The position numbers and the translations under genes were made by a program. Shown here one piece after another: positions 47,901 through 59,309 of a stretch of DNA of 64,000 bases. Origin of the DNA: Terebella lapidaria (Eukaryota > Annelida > Polychaeta > Terebellida > Terebellidae); assembly GCA_949152475.1 (NCBI GenBank), contig OX424570.1, positions 8,544,181 to 8,608,180 of the forward strand. Reading direction: 5' to 3'. The first letter of the stretch is position 1; each line of letters starts with the position of its first letter. Below the pieces are notes generated by a model that made no database searches, had not been told where the DNA came from, and saw only the letters and a list, made by a program, of their open reading frames with translations.

Positions 47901-50900
47901 TATGTGTTTGATATTAGTCCGAAAACATGACGTCGGCTTTATAAAAAAAAAAGGCTCAAACAACTTTTTCCAACTTATTTGCAATTATAGGATCAACCCA
48001 ACGGCTTTTCAAAGCCATGAACTATCTTGGCATAAGTCAAAGCAGTGACGCCAACCGACACCACGTAGACCGTCTGAGGACCGGGTTTGACGAATCCGTT
48101 ATATCATGGAAGAAAGAATCGGAGGTAAAATACTGATTTGGGAACTGGCGTACTTGTTATTTATTAAAGCATTCTGCAAGAAATGCTTTATGGTTTTAGC
48201 ATAATTTTTTCCCCCTTTTTCGTCTTTTTCCCACTTTTTTCCGCCATTCTGAATTTCGACCGATAACTTTAGTTTGGTTCGATGTATCTTCGCCAAATTT
48301 TTCAGCATTGATTAGACCTATTATGTGGAAGAACCCTATCGTTTTTCGACCGGATTCGAAGTCCGTGAGGTCCGTGAGGATGAAATCCATGTCGATTTTG
48401 TGTTTTAGTTTCCGCACAATAACTCAAAAATCTATGCAGGCAATGGCTGCAGAACTTTGCATTGAGGTTCATATACCAACAGGGAAGAACCCAATTGATT
48501 TTTGGATCAATCCCTCAAACGACCTTAGACCTAGAGGTCCGAAACAATTTCACCCAGTCATCCTTGAGGCTCCCTGCAAATCGCGGAAACAGTGCGTCGT
48601 AGAGCGAAACAGACGTTATTTCCGGACTCATCACCCTAGACAAACGTCTTAGGGGGTATTTGACCTTGACCTCAATTTTGTTTTCGCCGAGTCGACTTTT
48701 CCCGTTATTGGCGATGTCACAATAACAGTATGTCCTAAACCGAAAAGGACAAACATACCTAAGGGTATTATTGATTAACTTTGACCTTTCATCCATAAAA
48801 TTAAATTAAATTTTTTTTCATCCATATCTTGGAAACGGTGTGTCGTAGAGCTCGTGGCAAACATGTAATAAATATTATAAATTAGTCTTAACACCGAAAT
48901 GCCTCCAATGCATATCTTTAGGCCTTGACGTATAGTTGAATATTAGGTGACATATTTGTCTTGTGCATTGCAGAACAAATGCGGAGATCAGCAAACCTTG
49001 CCCCCTGCAGGATTCAGCTTATGCTATGATAATGTTCAGTTTGCGGTCACGCCCACGTTTCGCTCTAAGGATTCCACGTCGCACTTCCACATCATGGCTC
49101 TGGCCTTTGCAGTGAAACACCGTGTCACATTTCCCATAATCATCAATTCTGAGGATGTGTTACCACAGCGAGCCCAAGATATGTCACCACTATCTTTCTT
49201 GCCAACGGATGCTGATTTACAGACCCTGCGAGCGTACATGACCTTCACGTTGAAGAACATCGTGTGCAAGCACATGAAGAACCTTCCTGGCGTGAAGAAG
49301 CCTCGTAGTCCATCGCATGAACATGAGACAGCTATGTCCCAGAAGTCACAAGTGTGCAACCTTGGTGTGTTCGAAGGCAATCCAAGTCGGACACCAGATA
49401 CCATATGCATCATGGAGAGGTTGAACAGGTACACGCCACTTCACGACGGGAAGCCTCTCCTACTGCCAGTGCACGGTGACGGAGGGACAGTCGACAGTAT
49501 TACCAAGGCCAAGAAGGGCAGATCCCTCAGCCAATCGTCAGTCAATTCCTTCACTTCCTTCGTGGAACTGACTCAGGAATTTCACAAGGAAGGACTACTG
49601 ATGGAGGTATATTTATTTCCAGTTTATATATTGTAGTTTTAGTCATTATTCTCTGTTAGATTTTGCAATGTAGAAATAGTTTACGCTTGAATTGTGATTT
49701 GTGCTAACGATTTCGGTATACAATTATATTGTTTTCTATTGTAATAGGACCTCATGAAAGAAATGATGAAAGCGGAGACGAAGGCAGAACGTGGGACACT
49801 TGCTCATGTGAAAGTGTTATTCGGCCACTATACAGCCCAAACACCAGTCATGTCCCACTTCAAAGATGTCTGGAATCTCCTTTCGGTGAATTCAATTCTT
49901 CTATCGCACCTCAAACAAATTTCGCATATCAATGATGAGCAATTGTATTTGACCATATCTATATATATATATTTTGTTGGACTGCAGTTCGTCACAGAAG
50001 CACTGGTGTGTCTGCTCTTTTTGAAAGTAGCCGACATCAGCAGTCTGGATGCAATCCCGCACGTGGAGGAGGGGGATAACACGTGGTTCGACAGGAAGAT
50101 ACAGCAAATGTTGGATCGTGTTTTCTGTCGTCCCCCCTGTGAAGACATACGGGCTGTGTGTGATGGCTGGAGGGAGAGAACAGTGCCAGCGCAAGATCAT
50201 CAGTACTGCTTCTGTAATGAAGGTCAGGGCACACAGTCAGAATAAATTCTCATATTGTTTAATCATTTTGTGATCAACACACTGAATATGACAATACAGC
50301 GTTCAATGTCCAAATCAATATAAATGATTATATTATACTGTCTGCAGAGAATGATGAATGCCCCATGGTCAGATGCTGCAATTGTGCCTGTCCCCGAGAA
50401 TGGGTGCATTTCAACTGCGCGAGTCCGCCATTGCACAGCGCACCGATGGATGACTGGTACTGTTGCTCCGAGTGCGAGGACAGTGGTGGATACATCTACT
50501 GTATCTGCAAGGAGAAGAAGGGTGGGCGAATGGTTCAATGCGCCATGGGAGACAAGTGTGCTAGGGACGAGTGGTACCACGTGTCATGTCTGAAAGTGAA
50601 GAAAAGATACAAATTCCCAGGTATGTGACAGAAGGAACTGTGAAAATGAAATATAATAACTGACGCTTTGTTTTAAATTGGCATTGATGGTGAAATAAAT
50701 ACAACTACATTATATCTAAATTGATTCTGCAGAGAAGTGGTACTGCAGCGACCAATGTCATTTACAAGAAGATCCGTGTGACGATGGAGTCCTCCAGTAC
50801 ACGTTGTCACTCCTCTGGCAAGGCCTCAATCTGCTAGTTCGCAGGGATGCAGTTCGGCGTGGAAATGGACCAGTCATGTTGATGTTCTGGAAGTTGGATA

Positions 50901-51745
50901 TTCTGCAGTTTTGGTCGAAGAACCATTCTCGATATCTCCGACTTGGACATCGTTTGCTAACATGTACAATTGTGTTCTGACTTTTATAGCATCATTTTAG
51001 CGTATATATACACATATCATCATTATAGCATATCGTACATGTTTATTGGTTATGACATTATACAGATTTTCAAATATTACAGACGCAAGTGGCTTTTTGC
51101 CAAAGGCTGACACTGAGGAAATCATTTGGAATCGTGTGGCTAATCTGAAAGGGAGGAAGGACAGCAACATTCCTTTGGATCTCCTGAATGAGTTTCTCAA
51201 CAAAGACTTCAAAGGTATCATGCCTATTAAAATCAAGAAAAGTAAAACATGACCCATTTGGACATGTATTGGCACCCTGTAACCTAAATTGTTGTAGGAG
51301 GATTGTTTCGGTATTTGTATAGAATGCATTCATTCCATGATATTACGGTACACTCTTAAGTATATATAATCTTTGGTCAATTTTAGAGATGATCAAGCAC
51401 AGTCGAGGACAATACACCACTAAGCAAATTCAGCGCTGCAGCCAGATGGGAGGAGCCTTCCGTACGGAACTACAGGAGCTGCTGCAGAATGCGGACATCG
51501 CCGGCGACGTGGACTCGATTGGAGCATACAACTCCAAGGCCCCAAACACCACCAAGCACATAGAGGAGTTTGTGGAGGAGATGGCTCCACTGGCTTTGTT
51601 TGATTACTGTCCTCCTCGGCAACACAAAGGATTCCCCGGTTACGTGCGACCTTCATCGTCGATCAAACGTCCACGTCAACTTGGAAGAACTTTGAAAGGA
51701 CATTCCCAACAAATGGATAAATGGCAAGACATTGGTAGTTTGTAA
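44972..51745 (+). CDS. DUF6589-like, PHD-finger protein; putative transposase
   Basis: I place ten exons: 44972-45636, 47599-47735, 47991-48124, 48974-49606, 49748-49885, 49988-50222, 50348-50620, 50733-50963, 51083-51214, 51387-51745. All introns are GT-AG, all phases agree, and the total is 2937 bases (978 residues) with no internal stop. Residues about 1-60 hold a paired-Cys cluster (CINC...CCNC). Residues 250-520 and 740-900 form the core I recognise as DUF6589: CYDN (D331), VHGDGG (D471), EEIIWNRV and IPLDLLNEFLN (E852). These acids could be an RNase H-type catalytic set, which is inference. Two PHD-type fingers (about 643-690 and 699-747) are inserted into the core. The protein probably acts in the nucleus on the element's ends. 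The frame continues open upstream into the TIR, so a longer N terminus is possible. Confidence 0.8.
45637..47598 (+). other. Intron 1, enlarged by a dispersed repeat
   Basis: At 1962 bp this is by far the longest intron. The part 47305-47455 is a copy of the repeat at 29700-29850, so younger DNA has probably inserted here. Exon 1 (phase 2) joins exon 2 directly in frame, so no extra exon is required within it. Intron 3 (48125-48973) is also long and AT-rich with a 114-codon chance frame. Confidence 0.6.
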
Positions 51746-52984
51746 TGTTCTTCATGTGCTAATATATTGTCATTGGTTAGGTAATGCTAATGCTAATTGT
51801 TAACATATTGTCTTTGGCTCAATTGGTAAGGCATCTACATGTACATGTTGTACTGTGTTGTCAGTAGTATTGGTCAAATGTCCGGAAACTGATTTTCCTG
51901 ATAAATCAATGTACATTTTTCGTGGCAATACATGTAGCTGCAAAGTTGTAGGATCCTGAATACATATCCACAATACCCAAACCAAATCTTTCGTATAGGC
52001 ACTGTTCATCAAGATGGTTCTAGGGACAATGGACTATATCGTAATAAGTGTCTTTCTACAGGCCCTACCTTTGTATGAATTGTGAAATGGACTGATCCTT
52101 GTATATATGCTTTGTGAATATACTGATATTTTGGACATAAATATGATTTGTAGACTGGTCTGATGCTGAACATATTGGACTCTGTTAAACAGTTATGAAA
52201 CTGACATTGCATCATTATTCGTAGATTGGCTTGATGCTACAAGATACAAAATCATCTGTACAGTAATAAAGCTGTCCATATATGATCTGTAAATTGGAGT
52301 GTTGCTAAATGTGATATACAGTGGTAAGAATGTATGTCGTTTTACTGTGACAAGTGGCGTTGTATAATTATATATTAAGTGCACTGAATATGTTGTTGTA
52401 ATTAGGTCACAAGTCACAATTTATGTTCTCTTCCATATACACGTACATGTATGCTAGGTGAATATAATTCATACTGCAATTGCGTGAATGAGTAATTGAC
52501 TTGTAAACTTCAGGGTGTTCAACGTAGTCATATTTGGTAATGGTAATCGATATTGCAATTATCATATTTTAGATTTTGGGGGGTCATGATGTACATATTA
52601 TGTGACGTGTTTTGTGTACATATACATGGGAACAAAATCCTCGTACAATCGTATTTTGAATAAAAATATTGAAGAACATTTTCATTAGTTCCACTTAATG
52701 CTTGTTACAGTTTTTTTTTAATGGAAAATAGTCATAAAGTATTGACATATTCAAATATTCATCTCAATAAATATAAAATCATGTTGACCACCGATTCCAT
52801 TTTCCTCAACAATACATCATTAGTGTTCATATCAATTAAAAAACATAACAAATTTGATTTCGGGATAAATTTCCAAATCCTGCAAAATTAATTTGGTCTA
52901 CAAAATACAAAAATAATTTCTACAAAATACTGCATTCTTCAGTTGCAGTAAAGCAGGAACGAATTTGATTGCATTGTTTGTTAT
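51746..52984. other. Region between the convergent genes
   Basis: It holds 3' UTR sequence of both genes. For the plus-strand gene, aataaa occurs at 52265-52270 and 52659-52664. Three degenerate units with gtagattgg-cttgatgct lie at about 52145, 52218 and 52282. The 15-mer atgaaactgacattg at 52195-52209 equals the TIR-tip motif at 44331-44345. No clear polyadenylation signal was found for the minus-strand gene. Confidence 0.5.
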
Positions 52985-54924
52985 TCAGTGTTCCATCGGG
53001 GCTGAACAGCACCTCTCTCCGCCACACAATTTGTTTATATCTTTTTCCTGCATGCCTTGTAACATGAGATATTTACAAATACTCTTTCGTAGACATTCTG
53101 TCTTATTTTCGATGTAATTGAACATGCAACTTTGCACGTACTTCTTATTCAGTGAGTATGCAGGCAGATATAGAATAGCCTTACACTGGCGCCCATCTCG
53201 TCCTGCACGACCAACTTCTTGCCAATACATGAGGAGATTTTCAGATGGGCCCCAGTGCAAGACGTATTGTACATCTGGCACCTGCATACCCATGGCAAAG
53301 GCAATCGTGGTGATGAGCACTCGCAAGTTGCAATCTGGATGAGAGAACAGGACAGATATGCGTTTCGCGTCCGTCTCGTGTAGGTTCCCGTGGTACATGT
53401 CGACGATTCGACGGTCGCTGTCGTCCTGCGTGTCAACCAGAATTGCATCTTTGATGGCGTCATACAATTCGCCATAAATGTTTGAGCATATGTCAATTGA
53501 TCTGAAATGTGGATAGCATATTCCGGACAAGGAAAGCAATAAATATATATATGTAACATGATGATTACACGCAGCACTCGACGGCATTGTACAATGTAGG
53601 TCATGTACTAGTACCTTGCAAATATGATTATTTTGGGCATGTTTGCCCCCTCCGCTAAAATTAGACGTGTGACCCATCCCAGGCCTTCCGTGATGTTCTT
53701 CTCAGGAGATATTTCCAGATAAATGTTTGGCCTTCTCAAAAAATACATGTATGTTTTTCGTCATGCTACACTTGGCGTTAAATATCAAAATAAATAGAGG
53801 CATACTGTACAGAAAACCTACATAAAAAAAGCTGGGTACCGATTTGAAATTTCAGCGATAACATCGTAGTCCTCTGGCGGCAAGCCAAGATGGGAGGCTA
53901 TCTCTGTCACCATATGTTGGGTGCATGTGGCTGACAGTAGGAGCACTGGGGTGCTGGGGAAAATCGTTCGGAGTCGATCCATCTTCTGATACTCTGGTCT
54001 AAATGTTTGACCCCTTCAGCAACCGAATATATTTTGTAATAATTGTTTAATTTGTTTAATAATGCAGTGATGGCAATAGGTCTAATGGTCTATGCATATT
54101 ATCGATGGGCCATGTCATCGGCATTTAGCAAAGCTCAATAATTTTTTGAGGTTCAAACTGTTAGTTAAATGAACGAGTTTTATTTCACATTAATACATGT
54201 TCGATAGGAAATTACACACCATGTCAGCATACAGTGAACTTCATCGTAAGCCAACAGGGCTAGACTGTAGTGCTTACACCTTTTTCTTAAAAGACCCAAG
54301 AGAGGTTGTGCCACCACCAGTTCAGGGTATGTTAGAATCAACTGGACTTTCTTCTCGGCGATATCTGTGAATGTTGATACCATAAATTGAAAGATGCATT
54401 TTCAAAAAAAAAAACAGGCTTCTTGGAAATCACTTGTTATATTATATGAGACCGTACATATATGAACATGCCTTCTTTCATTTCTGGTGTGAGATCAGTT
54501 GCAGCCGACAGGGCGATTACTGCCAAACCAGTCCTGCACCATCAGCGCCGTTGGTCTTGTAGAAGGCTTTTCAGAGGGTACATCACCACACAGAAATGGG
54601 ACTTTCGTGTGGGATACATCTGATATAAAATATATAATATATATCAGGACTACCTGATGACGTTGCCATCAGTAATCTTGATTTATTCAACAATGTTATT
54701 TATGGAACCACTGAATTTCCGAATATTTTCGAACGTACCATGTCCAGAAGTGTTGGTGTGTATGCGAAGATGTCGCTCTTCCCATAGTTTGTAGGCAAAA
54801 CCAGGAAAAGGCCGAGTTTGTCTTGCACAGTGATTTTCCGAAAAGCTTCAAATTGTTTGTCTCGAAATTCATAAGGAATTTTCAAAGTTCTCCGCATGTG
54901 TGTTAATACTGTGGTGAAATCCAT
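52985..54924 (-). pseudogene. RecQ-like DNA helicase of the transposon, one in-frame stop
   Basis: I place six exons on the minus strand: 54924-54739, 54619-54472, 54364-54220, 54013-53840, 53731-53615, 53501-52985, giving 428 codons. In order they show the Q-motif-like RDKQFEAF (21-28), Walker A LPTNYGKS (43-50), motif Ia YPLKSLLQDQ (76-85), the DEVH box (152-155), SAT motif III (187-189), TTIAFAMGM (321-329), QEVGRAGRDGR (351-361) and a short Cys-rich end (ECLRKSIC, LCGGERCC) like a reduced RecQ zinc region. There is no HRDC or RQC winged-helix domain, so it is a minimal core. Intron 2 uses a GC donor (gaag|gcatgt). Codon 88 is TGA (plus-strand tca, 54542-54544), consistent with a CGA-to-TGA change, so this copy is probably dead or needs readthrough. 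Likely role: unwinding DNA during transposition. Confidence 0.8.
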
Positions 54925-54956
54925 GATTTATGGGTGACATGTGTTAGAGCATTGCT

Positions 54957-54963
54957 GTTTTAT
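54957..54963 (-). promoter_or_regulatory. TATA box of the helicase gene
   Basis: The minus-strand tataaaa (in gctataaaacagc) lies 33-39 bases upstream of the ATG at 54924, the same spacing as in the plus-strand gene. It supports this ATG as the start. Confidence 0.5.
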
Positions 54964-55080
54964 AGCTTATGGTGTTTGTATATGTGTGATGCAGATCAGA
55001 TGATGGTCATCTGGTGATAAAGCTGACCAGTGGTCAGATTGTTTAATATATTGTCATGTGTAAATATCAGGTGATGTACT

Positions 55081-55529
55081 GACCGTGTGTTCGCAAGACC
55101 CAATAGAACAGCACGTGTATACCGTTGGACATGTGCAATTGTTTGACAACAACTGGATTTCCCTTACACGATATGCTAATTGAGAATGACCTCGCCCTGA
55201 GATGAGCTCGGCCCGCCACCTGGCGAATACATTGACAACTAGGAAAATGGCAGGAAAGTTTGTTTTGCTTGAAAAGTTTTCGATTTGGAGCTGAAATATA
55301 ACTGTTTGTACGATCGATTCTTCCAAAGCACGAGTTCGTCGCATGTGGCAACGTGCATGGTATGGAATTGTGTGTTTCTTTTGTGTAATGCATGTTAGTT
55401 AAGATCTGATATGAACTCCGCAAATCACCCCCTATGACTGGCCGCCCACTTAGCCATGGGGAAGCAACGAAACTGACATGGCACACTCACGTGGCACCAT
55501 CAGTACCAATGTCAGTTTCATCGGAACTA
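55081..55529 (-). repeat. Right terminal inverted repeat, 449 bp
   Basis: Reverse complement of 44323-44771 with six substitutions and no gaps. It also carries an open frame parallel to the one upstream of exon 1 in the left TIR (reading from 55486 down to 55067), which stops just after leaving the TIR. Confidence 0.95.
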
Positions 55530-55537
55530 GCACAGAT
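55530..55537. repeat. Target-site duplication, right copy (gcacagat)
   Basis: Identical to 44315-44322. Marks the right boundary of the 11.2-kb element. Confidence 0.9.
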
Positions 55538-55747
55538 GTCAGAGAACACACAAACTGCAAAGTATAATTGTATAATATCCATACGTGCACACAATTACTC
55601 ATATAATTAGGGCTACATATTCCCCTCCTAGCCGTAATGCACATAATATCCATTGTAGTGACAAATTTGTATGGTTCCCAGTAATTCACGTGCATAGATA
55701 TCTCCCGGTAATGTAGCCACATCCACAGTAAAGTTATCATACATATT

Positions 55748-55868
55748 TTTGTACCACGGTTGACACCTTTAACAATAGGCCAGACTGGGGTCTATTCAAC
55801 ATACACCACTGTCTGCCGTGGAATATAGGAACACGCTTGAGTGAACCGTGGTACAAGTCAGATAGACC
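55748..55868 (+). repeat. Inverted-repeat partner of 58906-58987
   Basis: It begins ttgtaccacggttgacacc, and aacaataggccagactg follows; the same appears in reverse complement at 58938-58987. It ends with ccgtggtacaagt, matched at 58906-58925. The pair could be the ends of a 3.2-kb unit or two copies of one small palindromic element. The first copy has about 40 extra bases in its middle. Confidence 0.65.
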
Positions 55869-55872
55869 CCTC

Positions 55873-55959
55873 GCACCCGTGGGTATGGCTCATACACTCG
55901 GTTTTCTCTCGGCTAACGCCTCGAGAATAACATCGTGTATGAGCCATACCCACGGGTGC
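55873..55959. repeat. Perfect 25-bp hairpin
   Basis: The arms 55873-55897 (starting gcacccgtgggtatgg) and 55935-55959 are exact reverse complements, separated by 37 bases. No poly-U run or tRNA-like feature follows. Nature unknown; it may be a remnant end of a mobile element. Confidence 0.85.
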
Positions 55960-56174
55960 TCGTGCTCTATCTACTAAGTACACAACATACAAACAGGCTG
56001 TGTGACCTGGTGAATTTTGTACTCCTATGTTGTTGAGCAGTGCTCAGTCATTGTATGCTATATTACAAACCTAGAGTACATGCCAATAGGTGCATACATG
56101 TGACATAGCATGTACATGTACAATTGGACAGACTTTCAAGGGTGACGCTATCAATGTTATATGATTACAAAAAA

Positions 56175-58023
56175 ATTAGCCCAATGGGCTAGAAAGGTTA
56201 CCGGAGAAATATACAGAGTTAAGCCGAGAAAGTTGACCACTGAAATCGCCATATCTCTAACCTTGAAAATGGGATCAAAGGTTATATTCTAGATCACCAA
56301 ACTATTCAGCATACATCATTTCCTATATGTTCACTATGGACCCCTAAGCTGTAAATTTGATAATAAGCGAGATATTAGCCATTTTGTCCTGTTGACCTTG
56401 AAAATGAGGTCAAAAGTCAAATTCAAGGTCACTAGAATATTCAGCATATATCATTTCCTATATGTTCACAATTGATTCCTAAACTGTAAAGTCGATAATA
56501 AGCGAGATATTAGCCATTTTGTCATGTGAACTTGAAAATGAGGTCAAAGGTCAAATTCAAGGTCACAAGAATATTCAGCATATATCATTTCCTATATGTT
56601 CACAACTGATTCCTAAGCTGTAAAGTCGGTAATAAGCGAGATATTAGCCATTTTGTCCTGTGACCTTGAAAATGAGGTCAAAAGTCAAACTCAAGGTCAC
56701 GAGAATATTCAGCATATATCATTTCCTATATGTCCACAATTCATTCCTAGTCTCTAATTTCAATATTAAGTGAGATATTAGGCTTAATGTGTCCCATTAT
56801 AAAGCATAGGAGAATTTAACATGGGAAAGTCCCATTTGGGCTGAGTTTGGGCCCAAAATGGCCCACTTCGAGCGATTCAAGGGCAACGAAATTTATACAT
56901 GTCACATGGGTACATAGGAGGAGTGTCATGCATTAATAAGAAAAAAAGTTACTGAACAGATTTTGAGAAAACGACCGTCGAAGTCCAAAATTGGCCAATT
57001 TTCGACGAAAACGGCCGCTCTGACCTTGAAACCAAGGTCAGAGGTCAAATTCAAGGTCACGACAATATTCATCATATATCATTTACTATATATCCACAAT
57101 TGATTCCTAGTCTCTAATCTCAATATTAAGTGAGATATTAGGCTTTAATGTGTCCCATTATAAAGCATAGGAGAATTTAACATGGGAAAGTCCCATTTGG
57201 GCCGAGTTTGGGCCAAAATGGCCCACTTCGAGCGATTCAAGCGCAACGAAATTTATAGACATCATAGAAGTACATATGAGGAGTCTTATGTATCAAAGAG
57301 AAAAAAAGTTACTGAACAGATTTTGAGAAAATGGCCGCCAAAGTCCAAAATCAGGCCTTTTTCGTCGAAAACGGCCGCCATTTTGAAGAAAAAGCGAAAA
57401 TCAAAAAACTAAAAAATACCTCCTTCTTGAATTATTTTTAAGTATTTTTCTGCAAAATTTCAGAAAATTCGCCCTTAAACAAAAAAGATAAAAATGTGGA
57501 CGACGACGACGACGGACGACGACGGACGACGGACGCAACGCCATGCCAATAGGTTATCGGACCATAGGGGCGGTAACCTAAAAAAAGTTACTGAACAGAT
57601 TTTGAGAAAACGACCGTCGAAGTCCAAAATTGGCCATTTTTCGACGAAAACGGCCGCTCTGACCTTGAAACCAAGGTCAGAGGTCAAATTCAAGGTCACG
57701 ACAATATTCAGCATATATCATTTACTATATGTCCACAATTGATTCCTAGTCTCTAATCTCAATATTAAGTGAGATATTAGGCTTTAATATGTCCCATTAT
57801 AAAGCATAGGAGAATTTAACATGGGAAAGTCCCATTTGGGCCGAGTTTGGGCAAAATCAAAAAACAAAAAAAGCCTTTCCTGGAAATATTTTTAGGTATT
57901 TTTGTGCAAAATTTCAGAAATATTCGCCTGTAAACTTTAATGATAAAAATGTGGACGGACGGACGCCGGACGACGGACGCAACGCCACGGCAATAGGTTA
58001 TCGGACCAAAGGGCCGGTAACCT
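56175..58023 (-). mobile_element. Hairpin-headed GGTCA repeat element, copy 2 with an internal duplication
   Basis: On the minus strand it starts with the hairpin head (57995-58023, arms aggttatcggacc / gggccggtaacct) and ends with the palindrome tagcccaatgggcta (56178-56192). A second head lies inside at 57551-57579. The segment just outside that inner head, about 57586-57850, repeats 56940-57210 (acagattttgagaaaacgac, gtcagaggtcaaattcaagg), so one copy has inserted into or recombined with another. Five diverged 135-bp units follow at 56230-56760. Confidence 0.75.
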
Positions 58024-59305
58024 AATATTCCGTTAGAGATGTCACCCAATTTTTTTACACCCTACATTCAACCAATATGCTATAAACGCTGAAATATAAG
58101 TATATACACATGATGAAATGCGTTACATACGGACATTGACGACGATGTGTATGCCTCCTTGGTCTATTGATTATGCCACACTGTAGGCCTGTCGCCCCCT
58201 CCTTTCATACGGCCGAAAACCCCCTTGGTCGACCTAGGCCAAAGACACCTACTTACGTCACCAGTCAGCACGAAAGGTTCAGGGGATGTCTCAAAAGCTC
58301 GGAGGGATTGTACGATATCTCTTTATATAGCATACTTACAGCTTTAAGGAGCAGTGTACGGTACTTGGGCCCGACTGGGGATGGTTGAAAAGGTGTTCAA
58401 CCATGACTGTCGTAAGGTCAAATGAGCTTGTGTTCTCGCATGTTAGCCCTCTTGGAAATAGAAGCCAGCGTCGCGTAACAAAGTGTTCCCGGAGTGCGTT
58501 TGGTAAGTCAATTTTGTTGTATAGCTGAGATGAGTAGAAAGTGATCTCAATGGGCACTTTTTCTGTTCCGTTCGTACACCAACATGCGCACCTTGACATA
58601 ATACCTGAAAAGGCGTCGTCAAGTATTGGACAGATACAATTGAATGACACTTTGAGCAACGTCGAGGCCAGGTTGTGGGAAAAACAAGTATATAATAGAC
58701 GACGAACAGCCGTAGGGTATGACGAGTACACAAGTCAATCCTCGAGCTTTAGCGAGATGACTAACGAGTGTAAAGGGCCCAAGTAGCGCACCTTACTACT
58801 CACCCACTGAATAGTATACCATATTTAATCCGTCTGGCACATTTTCAATCTTCATTGAATTTAGAAGAAATAGTAAGCTGCGCTACACCCTAGGTTGTGA
58901 GTTGTCTATTGTACTTGTACCACGGGTGTGTCTACGTGGAATAGACCACAGTCTGGCCTATTGTTGAAGGTGTCAACCGTGGTACAACAGAGCGATAATA
59001 CCGAGTTTTCCACCATGCAGTGGGTGTATTCCCAACCATTTTAAGTGACATTTGGCAAAAAAATTATTTCTTCCAATCAATTACATTCATGTCTGTGGTC
59101 TCAGCAAAATAGTTTACAAAACAAACTAGGCTTGATCAGATGGATGAATCTAGCATATGACATCACTAGCAGCCGCTTTTCTTTTGTTTTGTGCGTCACT
59201 CAGAGTTACCTCTGGCCTGACGTAGTTTACGGTCGATTGGCTCGAACATATACCAGAAAGCTGGCATCGCATTGCATCAAGGGATACAAAGCACCTAGAA
59301 TGGCG
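58024..59305. other. No gene identified
   Basis: The frames at 58336-58731 (minus) and 58541-58786 (plus) overlap on opposite strands and have no recognised motif. The right member of the ttgtaccacgg inverted pair lies at 58906-58987. Nothing else is supported. Confidence 0.35.
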
Positions 59306-59309
59306 TTAA

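Larger units (their letters stand above)
44323..55529. mobile_element. Two-gene DNA transposon with long TIRs (DUF6589-like protein plus RecQ-like helicase)
   Basis: The element is 11,207 bp, bounded by 449-bp inverted repeats (44323-44771 and 55081-55529) that differ at only six positions by my count, and by a perfect 8-bp duplication. It holds two convergent spliced genes: a 978-codon DUF6589-like, PHD-bearing gene on the plus strand and a 428-codon RecQ-like helicase gene on the minus strand. Near-identical TIRs and an exact target duplication indicate a recent insertion. No DNA polymerase, capsid or integrase gene is present, so it is not a Polinton. I cannot assign a named superfamily. 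Proteins with DUF6589 and RecQ-like helicases are, from memory, each greatly expanded in several invertebrates and fungi, which fits a widespread element of this type. Confidence 0.9.

Noticed and set aside
49886-49987. Treating this stretch as exon because it is open and a multiple of three
   Set aside because: It begins gtgaat, ends in a T-rich tract plus gactgcag, and its translation (LTISIYIYF) does not look like the core. An intron fits better, although retention would not break the frame.
53502-53677. N-terminal extension of helicase exon 6 into upstream open sequence
   Set aside because: The stretch lies across a phase-consistent intron, and the translated residues (HHVTYIYLLLSLSG) do not match helicase motifs.
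44323-55529. Polinton/Maverick element
   Set aside because: Long TIRs are present, but there is no protein-primed DNA polymerase, integrase, capsid or ATPase gene, and the target duplication is 8 bp rather than 6 bp.
44323-55529. Helitron or Academ assignment on the basis of the helicase
   Set aside because: Helitrons have no TIRs or target duplication and encode Rep plus Pif1-type helicase. Academ elements make 3-4 bp duplications. The helicase here is RecQ-like.
44323-55529. Assignment to hAT or KDZ/Zisupton because of the 8-bp duplication
   Set aside because: No hAT dimerisation motif, BED finger or SWIM domain is visible; duplication length alone is not enough.
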